In this document: in pieces, positions 46,101-54,390 of the stretch
Layout of the letters: the number at the start of each line of letters is the position of its first letter
How positions within the stretch are numbered: position 1 is the stretch's first letter
Source of the DNA: Dinochytrium kinnereticum
Lineage: Eukaryota > Chytridiomycota > Chytridiomycetes > Chytridiales > Chytridiaceae
Direction: 5' to 3'
Length of the DNA stretch: 54,390 nt
Assembly (NCBI GenBank): GCA_027604005.1
Contig: JADGJT010000096.1
Location: forward strand, 11,433-65,822
Notes under the pieces: model-generated
What the model saw: only the letters and a program-made list of their open reading frames with translations
What the model was told of the DNA's origin: nothing
Databases searched by the model: none
Program-made: the position numbers and the translations under genes

Positions 46101-47004
46101 GCAGCATAAAATTGCCGCATATTTATACGAAAAGCGCCGGTCTTTTCCACAAGTTCCCTTCAAAAGACTGGTGAGCATAAACAAAAACATTATGGGAGAT
46201 TACCAAATGTTGGCCAATGTATCTGTGGAGAGGTTTGATTTCAAGAAGAGGTTCTTGGCAGCTTCGGCTGACAAACACGTTAAATCAACAGCAAACAAAT
46301 GGAATCACCTGTGATGAAGCCTCCTGACGGATTACAACTCTCAAAAGCCGCCTTGAACTTTTCAACCTTATCAGTGTCAAGAATACTGTTCTCAGCTTTT
46401 GTCATCACGGCCGGCCTAGCAGAAGTATTCGTGGACGGTACGTCTGCAGGGACCACGATACCTTCAAATAGCGGTAAAGGCGACTCTGCTTTTGTTAAAG
46501 GAGCATCAATAAATGCTTGACTCACTGATGCCGAGATTTTGAACTTGCGCTGGCAACTTTGCCTGATGCAATGAGATAAGCTTGAGAATCTTGAAGAACT
46601 CCTTTGGCGTGACTCCCGTAACGGGAACTTCAGAGGCCTTCCAAACCTATCGCGATGGTCAATGCATCATTCTCACGCACCACACGCAACCTCAGACAAG
46701 ATGGGGTTTGGGAGCTCAGATTTAAGAAAGAATTCGGCAGCTTTCTGAGGAGGTATCAACGATGCTCCATTCGCATCCGCGATCTTGAAAAGCTTTCCGT
46801 AATAAGAGACCTCTTCATCGGTGAGAGGAAGACCATGCTTGTCTATAGAATCCATTTTGATCAATTGTGAATGCATTTAGCGTCATTTGGCGGAGAAATG
46901 CGCAAACCTCCACCAGAAGCTACAGGAGGTCTTATCTGTGGCGTAGGCTGCGATGGCGCGGCCAGTGGGTCGAAATCCAGGAGTGGGTTATTCTTCTGGG
47001 ACAT
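43188..47004 (-). CDS. EDE1: Endocytic scaffold Ede1 / EPS15-like protein
   Basis: About eleven minus-strand exons give roughly 1,100 residues. Three EH domains can be rebuilt across introns. EH1 starts [20 protein letters not shown] and ends [14 protein letters not shown]2 contains [18 protein letters not shown] and [18 protein letters not shown]3 contains [34 protein letters not shown] and [17 protein letters not shown] Pro-rich linker, a long coiled coil (about 44570-45100) and a region with repeated D-[FV]-D-x-x-F motifs follow. The last two exons join to form a UBA domain ([16 protein letters not shown] to ASNYLIDGN). One 40-nt intron sits after EH1. Ede1 binds NPF proteins and ubiquitin at early endocytic sites. 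Its start codon lies 35 nt from the ZUP1 start on the other strand. Confidence 0.93.
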
Positions 47005-47039
47005 GATCTTGGGAGGTATCTAAACACAAATTTCAAAGA
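47005..47039. promoter_or_regulatory. Very short divergent gap between EDE1 and ZUP1 start codons
   Basis: Only 35 nt separate the assigned ATG codons of two outward-facing genes. Transcription start sites must therefore lie inside the neighbouring gene on at least one side, or one start codon is further downstream than assigned. The gap is AT-rich and shows no clear promoter motif. Confidence 0.5.
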
Positions 47040-48590
47040 ATGGTGGTGAAACCTGACCCAGTAAAAGCATCATCAAGTATCAGCGACAAGAAACTCATCG
47101 ACTGCCCCATCTGCCCCTTCCAGTGTTTCAATATCAAGGTGCTCGAAACGCACGTCAGCAAACATTTGGATGAAGATGCGGAGACTGCTCTTGCCTGTGA
47201 AGTTGGCCTAGGTCTGAAAGAGCCCGGAAGAAGGGGAGGCATTGCATTAAGTGCAGCAGAAAAAAGAGTTGAAGCGAATCATACTAGGGGTGGCTGTTTA
47301 CGACGTTCATCCATGGATTCATGGGATCATTATGATGATGAGTCAAGAAAAAGGCCGTGTCGCAGTCCGAATCGAAGGGACAAGGCGCCTGCCCGAGAAG
47401 AGAAAGAGTTTGTGGATATTTGAGTGAATGTGTATTCATGTTTTTTAAGTGGAATGGAGAATACCATTGTTGGGGTACTGGTCAGTTTATTAAAAAAAGA
47501 AAAACCGAAAGGCAGGGTTTATCTTTGCCATCCATCCGTCGTCCATGTCAACGCAAGTAAGTTTCTCTTGTGTATATGAAAGGCTTATATTGAAAGCTTC
47601 CTGGGATAGCGAATGGGCATGTGGATATCGAAACATTCAGATGATTACGTAACGTTTCCTTTGCTAATCATTCTGATCATTAGCAGCTCCTCCCTGGTGA
47701 GAACACCCGACATTTCCGAACACCTTCAGGAGGAACTATTAGACAAAGGCATTCAGTTAGAGGAGCCGAATTTTACTCCTTCCATCCGCTCCATCCAGGT
47801 AGATGACTTTATCATTTTTTTTCTCTCTTGAGATCCTTATCAGTTATAGACAATCATTGAAAGAGCTTGGAAGGATGGTTTCGATAAAGCTGGTGCTGCT
47901 CAGCTGGAAAACCAGCTAGTCAACACTCAAAAATGGATAGGAGCCACAGAAGCCATGGTTTATTTCATATATTTGGGAATAAGGTACGATACCCATTGAA
48001 GAAGCTTCGAAGCTGACTTTTTTTTCCTTGACAGAGTGGAGCTCAAAGACTTCCCTAAACCCACCGGCAAAGGAGGAAGCCATCCAGCTCTGCTTGACTT
48101 TGTTGAAGCCTACTTTGACGGATCTTTAGAACAGTTTGATAACGAGAGGAAGCGACAAAAGCACTATCCTTGTGATTTCAAGAGAAATTTCCAAGAAAGT
48201 GACGGATTCATTACTACTTCTATGGCCCCTCTTTACCTCCAACACAGGTATTGCTTAGCCCTTCATGCGTCCGTTTTTAACCACGTATCAAGCGGCCACA
48301 GCAGAACTATTGTAGGCATACAGATTCTTAATGACGAAAGAAATCTCCTCGTTCTAGATCCAGTGCGGCGACTTCCCTCCTCCGTAACAAAGATAACTGA
48401 ATCAAACCACTTTGATAGACCAATCGATCACCAGATCACCGCCGACCAATTGCTGAAATCTCTTCGGTTGCCCATGACAGAGCTGTCCCAACATAAACAA
48501 TACCAGATCCTGCAGGTATCCGGATTTGGATGGAGATCGAGCTCTGAACGTGAGAAAGCGTTCACGCTCTCTTCGTCTCGGATTGTGTGA
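47040..48590 (+). CDS. ZUP1: ZUP1/ZUFSP-type deubiquitinase (UBZ finger plus peptidase C78)
   Basis: Multi-exon gene. The first exon encodes a UBZ-like finger (DCPICPFQCFNIKVLETHVS, then KHLDED). The C78 catalytic domain is spread over exons about 47516-47556, 47597-47648, 47684-47799, 47850-47983, 48035-48247 and 48293-48590. VYLCHPSVVHVNA precedes SWDSEWACGYRNIQMI, which holds the catalytic Cys (codon 47620-47622). Later come FTPSIRSIQTIIERAWKDGF, GGSHPALLDF (catalytic His), LYLQHSGHSRTIVGI and LLVLDPVRR (catalytic Asp). Human ZUP1 cleaves K63-linked ubiquitin chains and acts in genome maintenance; the same activity is inferred here. The joint between the first exon (to about 47404) and 47516 was not resolved and may hide a small exon. 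The human protein has more fingers. Confidence 0.85.
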
Positions 48591-48710
48591 GCGGAGACTG
48601 ATGACCTCTTTATTTTTTTTTTAATTCTTACCGTTGGTGCTGTTTGCAGGTGCGAGCAAAAATGAATTATTATTTATACTTGTGTAAAATAAAACGGAAA
48701 TCACAAAAAC

Positions 48711-50710
48711 ATGCTCTGTTTCGAATTCAGCATGTTGCGTCTTGAAATCACCGCTGACGATGGCGCGTTAGAAGGCTCCGTGCATCTACAGTCAACTGTC
48801 TGGGACCAATTCACCAGCCCCATAATACTTCACATCCATGGTGAAGCATTCATAACAACCCAAGGAGGCACCACCCCACCCAAGTCAGTAACGTTCTTCG
48901 AAAAGTCATTCCCGATAGCTCAAACAGAGGTGAGAATCCCAACCAGGTCCTTTCCTCATTTTAAAACCGCTGCCAATAAAAAAATAAAAAATAATAATTA
49001 AAGGACCTGTATGCGCTCGTGGGAAGAGAACAGGGTCGGTTTGACTTTTCGATCGACTTTGAGCCCAACGTCCCGACCACTTTGTTGAGGCTTGACGGCG
49101 GCACCACCTTCAATGTGTCCTACAAAGCAAACGCATCCGTCTCGCTCGAGGAGAAAAGGCTAGACTCTCCCTCGATGGAGGTCACCGTCACATCTATCGC
49201 CAAAAAGTCAATGGAGAAGGACCCACATCTCATGAAAACCAAAACCCAACTCATGCTTGACCGACTTCGAACCGTTTCAATGACACTCCAAGTCCTCCCG
49301 CAGGTGTTAGTATCAGGAAGTGATGTGATTGTTCAGGCAAACGTGGAGAACGACTGCCCTTATGAGTTGGAGGATGTGTGCATCACGTTGACGCAGTGCG
49401 TTCAAGCTGACAGTCCGTTCCTTCCAAAACGACAAAGTCTTCGAACACCAGTCTGTCGTGTTCAGTTGGGCAGTATTCCCCCCTGCGATTCAAGAAGCTG
49501 GTGCATTCGATACCCACTTCCAGCCTGCTCTCCAACGATATCAGGTTTAAAGGGGTTGACGGTGGAGTATGAATTCGAGATGACAACGATCGTGTCAGAC
49601 GTTTGGATACCCATCAGCATTTGCTCGTCTCCTCAAGTTGCGGGAAAATGCGCATCAGGAAGATTGGAGCCAGGTGCTCAATATGATTACGTTGATCTGG
49701 GGCTTATAGATGACCAAGGGTGGGAACCCACGGATGACGAAGAGGAGAATCCGTTTGATTTGACGGGAAAGCTGTTGGCGGCCAGGTGTTTATATGTGGG
49801 TGCTGATCAGACGGGAGAGATTGGGTCGCTTGGTGCGCTTTTTTATGTTGATGTGAGTGAAGGGGAGGAAGTTATTGTGAAGCTCACGTCGAATCAACCG
49901 AGCTCCTTTCGTGTTTCCAAAGATTCCCTTCCAACTTGGTCAAAAGGCGACAGAGAGACCGCATCAATTTACCACCACACGGGTCGGCAGGAGCTTGAGT
50001 ATGCGTTGTGTCATGGACCTGGACGATACTACATCCGCTTGTACGGTGACCAAGCTCATTACCACCTTTCAGCGCGACCACAAACCAAATATCCCAAAGC
50101 CACCCCTCGTCAGTCAGGTCCACACTGGCGACGCACATCCGGGTCGGTGATTCCACCTGGGGCTGTAAAAGCCGGTGAGGACATTGACGGTGAGCCGCTT
50201 TACGTTGCAAGAGCTTGGATGAACGGTGGCCTTCATCTTGGCAAAGCGGCTCGAACGTTCAAATCCGCGCACGTTGCCTACGATGGGAAGGAACTTGAAG
50301 CGTTGGGGGAGTATGAGGTTCTTTGTGACCTTGCGGAATTGAAATGGGAGGCGGTTGGGCTGGATCTCAAGATGCCTGTCAACGCGTTTGTGGGGGGGAT
50401 GGAGGATGATGGGAGATTGTTTTACGTTGGGAGAGGTGCCGCTGAGAAGGTGAAGATTTTGGACAGGAGGGTTGCGGTGACCCCTGGCAAGTGCGCAACG
50501 CATTTGGGAGGGTGTAATGTTCCTTTTGATGGGAAGGAGGTTAAGATTAGAAAGTTTGAGGTGCTTGTTTGGGAGAAACCTGTGAAGGAGGTTGAAGCTC
50601 GGGTAGTGGAGGTTGGGGACGCGGTGGAGGTTGAGGGCGAGGAAGGCGATTTGCCGGCTGAGAGATTTATCCCTCCACCACCTCCTGCAGATGTTTCGAT
50701 GTGGCAGTAG
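48711..50710 (+). CDS. Arrestin-like / PPC-like / double DM9 protein, copy 1
   Basis: Exons 48711-48929 and 49004-50710 give 641 residues. The first 290 residues form two beta-sandwich-like halves with arrestin spacing: RLEITADDGALEGSVHLQ, GRFDFSIDFEPNVPTT, then SGSDVIVQANVENDCP in the second half. Residues about 330-430 look like a PPC beta domain ending GPGRYYIRLYG. Two DM9 (DUF3421) repeats follow: the first begins WRRTSGSVIPPGAVKAGEDI and contains LYVARAW and GKAARTF, ending GEYEVLC; the second contains EDDGRLFYVGRG, TPGKCATHLGG and FEVLVWEKP. DG and GK residues, linked to mannose binding in an oyster DM9 lectin, are kept. No signal peptide, membrane segment or PPxY motif is seen, so it is probably cytosolic. 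Function is unknown. Confidence 0.82.
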
Positions 50711-50867
50711 GTAGAAGGATTGGCGGTATTAATGAACATAAACATGTATTTAGTTGAGTTATTCACCAGGTTTAACAGGTTCAGAGATTCTCTTTTCATA
50801 ATCCAGTGTTATCAAATCCGTCAACAAAAAATACAAGTCCAGTAAAAATAAAACTCTCCCTGCAACC

Positions 50868-53360
50868 ATGCAGGATCTTGCAGCTCGCATCTGGCAAAAA
50901 AAAGCCTTCCTCCGCATCGACCTTCAATCCCCACATGTCACCGTCACATCCCCTCTCCAAGGTGTAATTCATATGGACCTCCCAGAGGACCTCGAACTCC
51001 CTTCCGGCCTCAACCTCATCACGAAAGGAGAATGGCAAGCAACCCTCATCATGGATACCGTAGTCGAAAGCCCCCCCCAATTCAGCCGTAACCCCCACTC
51101 CCGTCTAAACCAACCCCAAAGCCCCTCAACCAAGAACCGAAAAGTCCGTAAAGAATTCTGGTCAGCCACCCACCCCATCTCCAACAGCGGGATCTACAAA
51201 AAGGGCACCCACACTTTCCCCTTCACCTTCCCCATTCCATCCGACAAGCTCCCTGCACCGTTTACACATGTGTCGCCAGAGAAGATCGTCTGTAGCGTTT
51301 CTTATGGGTGTGTGGCGGTCATCCCTATGGGGTCGTTTGAGTGGGATGTGAGGAGCTCGCATGTGGGGTTTGTGCCGATTGCTCCGGCTTTAGATGTGAG
51401 GGAGTTTCCGCCTATGGAGTCTAGTCGGAGGATGGGATTTTTGTTTGGAGGGGAGGGGGAGGCCGCGACTGTTACGGTCAGGTCCCCGAGGTCTTGTTAT
51501 ACGAGTGGAGATGATTTGGGGTATTTCTTGTTGTTTGCGAGGAATGATTCGGCCAGACAGGTTGGAACCCGTTTTTTACTTGTTATTCTTTGAAATGTTG
51601 TTTTTTGTTTGTTTTTGTTTTCTTTGGCGGGCGGTGTTTATGGTTGAGGGACGGTTGTCCCGCTTCTAATGTTATGATTCACTTTATTCCATTAATGGTT
51701 TTGTATCCTTTGTTATCTTCCTAAAACCTCTGACGCTCCCATCCTTTTCTCAATCATTCGTCTGCTATTTAAGCACGTTTAACACTCGTTTCTTTTTTCT
51801 CGTCCCCCCCCCCCCTTACCCAAAATCAAGATGAACGAGCTCCAGTTCCGTCTCACCCAAAAACTGACGCTCGAGAAAACCACCCACCGCCGTATCATCT
51901 GCAAAATGTCCTTCCCCGGTGTGAGACCCCACGAAGCCGGGCACAAGGTCATACGTCTTGAGATCCCGCAATGCGCACCAACCACCACAACCCTCGGCAA
52001 CGCCTTACAGATCACCTACGAGGCTGAAATCGTTGGAATCATGGGGATGGCGATATCCACCGTGGTCGCCTCAGCGCCTGTCGTAATTGTGGCTCCTGGG
52101 AGAGGGGTGTTGGTTGCGAACAGGGTTGAAAGTGAGGAGGCTGATTTGGAGGCTGTTGTGGTTGAAGGTGGGGCGGCTGGGAAGAGTGGGCTTGTCAAGA
52201 GCAGCATCTTGGGGGATGGGTCGTTGGATTTAGGGGAGAAGGGGACGTCGCCGGCTGTGAGCGACGCGTTGGCGGGGTCTTCGGGATCGATGCTGACGAA
52301 AGTTGGGGCGAGGGAGTTGACACCGGATGTTGCGCAAACTGGGACGGTGTCGTTTCAGTCGTGTAATCTGTTTTATTTCGATCTGGGTGCTGATCTGAGC
52401 ATGAAGTGTGTGGAGGAGGATCATGGTGGGGAGGGTGATGAGGGTCAGGAGGAGGTTGTGAGGATGCCCACTGTGATCGTTGAGGCGGAATCGAGCGTTG
52501 GGCTTCGAGTCTCGTTGGGTGCGCCACCGACCTGGTGGACGTATGATCTTCGTGAAGAGTTGCGGACGGATAACATGGATGGGTCTCAGGAGCATCTTGT
52601 CAGGCTTTCTCGTGGCCCAGGGAGGTATTTTGTGGGGGTTTTTGGGAACTCTCTTGCGGCTGCCACGGGGGTTCGATACCGAATCTCATTGATGATTGCC
52701 TCTGCCGCGGAGGTCCTTCCACCTGGTCCAAGTGAAGGAGAGGATGGACAGATGCGAACCAAAGCCATGCAAAAGGCCACCTCACCTTACTGGGCGAAAG
52801 CGACGGGGGGTGAGATACCACCTGATGCGTTTGTGGCCGGGAGTGATCTGGATGGAACATTGTTGTACGTTGCCCGCGCGCCGATGGTGGGAGGAGGCAT
52901 TCACGTGGGAAAGATTGGCCGGGGATTCCGAACAGCCCAGATCCCTTACGATGGCAAAGAGAAGGGGGTCGTGGGAGAGTATGAGGTACTCTGCGCGATT
53001 CCTGGGGCTCGGTGGGAGAAGGTGAAAGGACGGAGGAGCCCGTTTCCCGAGGCTGCCATTCCTGCTGGGTATGAGGAGGACGGGAGGCCTTTGTATGTTG
53101 GCAGGGCGACGGTTCATATGGGATGGAGAAGCAGCTTGGTGCCTGGAAAGGCAGCGCCGCATCTGTTTGGAGTCAATGTGGCGTTTGATGGGAAGGAGGT
53201 GAATGTTGGAAATGCATTCGAGGTGCTTGTGTATGATGATCGATTGCTGCAGCCGTTCGCGAATGGTGGTGGTGGTGCGGGCGTGAAGGGGTCGATGGAC
53301 GCGTTGCTTGTGGATGAGCTTGAGGATTACCAGCGAGTATTGCGGAGTAATAATCAATGA
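50868..53360 (+). CDS. Arrestin-like / PPC-like / double DM9 protein, copy 2
   Basis: Tandem paralogue of the preceding gene, 157 nt downstream. Exons 50868-51560 and 51831-53360 join in phase (740 residues) across a 270-nt intron that is much longer than its neighbours and ends in a 12-C tract. The N-terminal sandwich has SPLQGVIHMDLPEDLELPSG, YKKGTHTFPFTFPIPSDKLP and CSVSYGCVAV, matching arrestin N-domains more clearly than copy 1. The second half starts MNELQFRLTQKLTLEKTTHR. A PPC-like segment ends GPGRYFVGVFG (about residue 510). DM9 repeats span about residues 550-705, with YWAKATGGEIPPDAFVAG, DLDGTLLYVARA, EEDGRPLYVGRA and VPGKAAPHLFG. Alternatively 51831 could start a separate gene with its own promoter; the arrestin fold would then be split. 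Confidence 0.75.
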
Positions 53361-54390
53361 TATGTATTTATATATACATATATACATACAGATCCACCTC
53401 TGTAACGCTGTAGAGCAGGTTGAGAGCTTTCCAATGACAGAGCGCTATTCTTCAGACGATGCTCCGTCGTCGAGAAAAACTGAAAAAAAGTTTTATTAAT
53501 TGCTACTGATGGCCCCCAAAAAAACTTGGCCGACCCTCAATTGTAGCCCTAAAAAAACAAACATCACGTTGTTGAGATGGTGTTATGGAATAGGTAGGAT
53601 GGTCAGCGGGGTCGTTTTTTTTCACTAGAAAGAATCAAAAAAACAAACAAACAAGCATTGATAGTCATGACGAGACTGCATAAGCTTAATCAGAGGATTG
53701 CAGATTATTACTCTGTTGTTGGGATTTAAGTTATATTGCCAACCCAAAAAATATGATAAATCAGGATCTTATTACCAGCTAGTCATCTAGTTATGCAGAT
53801 CTACCCTGAGTGGCTCCCTAGCCGTCCGCCGACGTTCCAGCCTCCATGCTGATCAAGGGCACGTCGTTCTACACCTAGAAGGCCAAGCCTCTCATCACCT
53901 CCAGACAAGGCAAGTTGTCTTGGTGTCTCCCACACCTCAGACCTCCTTCAGCCTGCAAGGATCTTTGAGATCTTGCCTACACCTCATGTCTAGCCCTTTG
54001 GCCTAGCCATGAGGTTACTGATCTCATAAGCCACAGAATGTTTTTGGAATAAAATAGAGTGCGAAAGGATCTTGGTTCCATGACGATCACTATTGATGAA
54101 GGTTTAAGGGTAACGGGCAGGATCTCTAAACCCCTCAAGCTAGACTGAGCAGGGAGATCCCTGAGATCCGACAGGACGTATTATGGGGACAATCATCACT
54201 AGGACTAATAACTGTGAAGCTCTCTCTTTGGCCCTCCATGACTCAGCCTTGACCGTCATGGAAGAGAACCACATTTGCTACGCCGTCCTCGAGACGAACG
54301 TACTTCGCGATCCAAGGGCGGAAACAGCTCCTCTTTTGCTGAGGCAAGGATTTTGTGTGTGCTGTACTGCCAAGCGGGTCTCTCACAGTT
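53361..54390. other. Right-edge region with no gene; possible mobile-element fragment
   Basis: After a TA-rich microsatellite near 53370-53390 and A tracts, sequence composition changes at about 53700. No long open frame follows. A TGTTG-type start near 53715, an imperfect hairpin at 53982-54014 (CCTCATG...CATGAGG) and repeated GAGATC words are compatible with a long terminal repeat or other element cut off by the window edge. No protein domain or target duplication can be shown. Confidence 0.3.

Noticed and set aside
47613..47831. Small stand-alone + strand gene between EDE1 and the C78 exons
   Set aside because: Its middle part is the exon carrying the ZUP1 segment SIRSIQ, and the frame beyond runs into an intron.
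1..54390. tRNA genes, rRNA genes, CRISPR arrays or riboswitches
   Set aside because: None was found by eye on either strand, and CRISPR arrays are not expected in a eukaryotic nuclear sequence. A tRNA scan would be needed to exclude tRNAs formally.

Overview
This window is nuclear DNA of a filamentous or zoosporic fungus. Protein genes are dense on both strands and cut by many short GT-AG introns (mostly 40-120 nt). The gene set is typically fungal: an Rrn6-like Pol I factor, Dre2, Ede1, Vps23/TSG101, an SKL-tailed amine oxidase and a plant-type asparaginase. Several genes absent from ordinary yeasts are also present: an MRNIP-like zinc protein, a full CHY/CTCHY/RING ligase, a ZUP1-type deubiquitinase, an SQ-tailed UPF1 and DM9-domain proteins. 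This suggests an early-diverging (chytrid-type) fungus, but that is inference; no rRNA or other marker is present to settle it.

Layout. 0-5 kb: a secreted Ser/Thr/Ala-rich protein, a peroxisomal FAD amine oxidase and an Ntn-hydrolase asparaginase, all on +. 5.3-13.4 kb: an unrecognised Ser/Pro-rich protein on -, divergent from a long RRN6/TAF1C-like gene on +; a strong G-quadruplex motif lies between them. 14-16.5 kb: an alpha/beta hydrolase with an 11-nt exon, then MRNIP. 16.6-25.7 kb: a membrane-anchored ICME-like esterase on -, divergent from UPF1 on +, followed by a homocysteine S-methyltransferase and a coiled-coil protein. 27-39.6 kb, all on -: RCHY1-like ubiquitin ligase with a pure His/Gly tail, Vps23/TSG101, a C2H2 transcription factor and Dre2. 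39.8-47 kb, -: an unrecognised 926-residue protein and the endocytic scaffold Ede1 (3 EH domains, coiled coil, UBA). 47-53.4 kb, +: a ZUP1-type deubiquitinase only 35 nt from the EDE1 start, then two tandem paralogues that combine an arrestin-like region, a PPC-like beta domain and two DM9 repeats. 53.4 kb to the end: about 1 kb with no gene seen, possibly the edge of a mobile element.

The tandem arrestin/DM9 genes are the best candidate for something new. DM9 is known from secreted or cytosolic lectin-like animal proteins, and joining it to an arrestin fold beside an EDE1/ZUP1 pair raises the idea of a carbohydrate-reading trafficking adaptor. Most genes here are otherwise independent housekeeping loci, although ubiquitin and endosome functions recur (Ede1, ZUP1, Vps23, RCHY1-like). 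Exon joins were deduced by hand from splice signals, reading frame and conserved motifs; weak spots are flagged in the entries.
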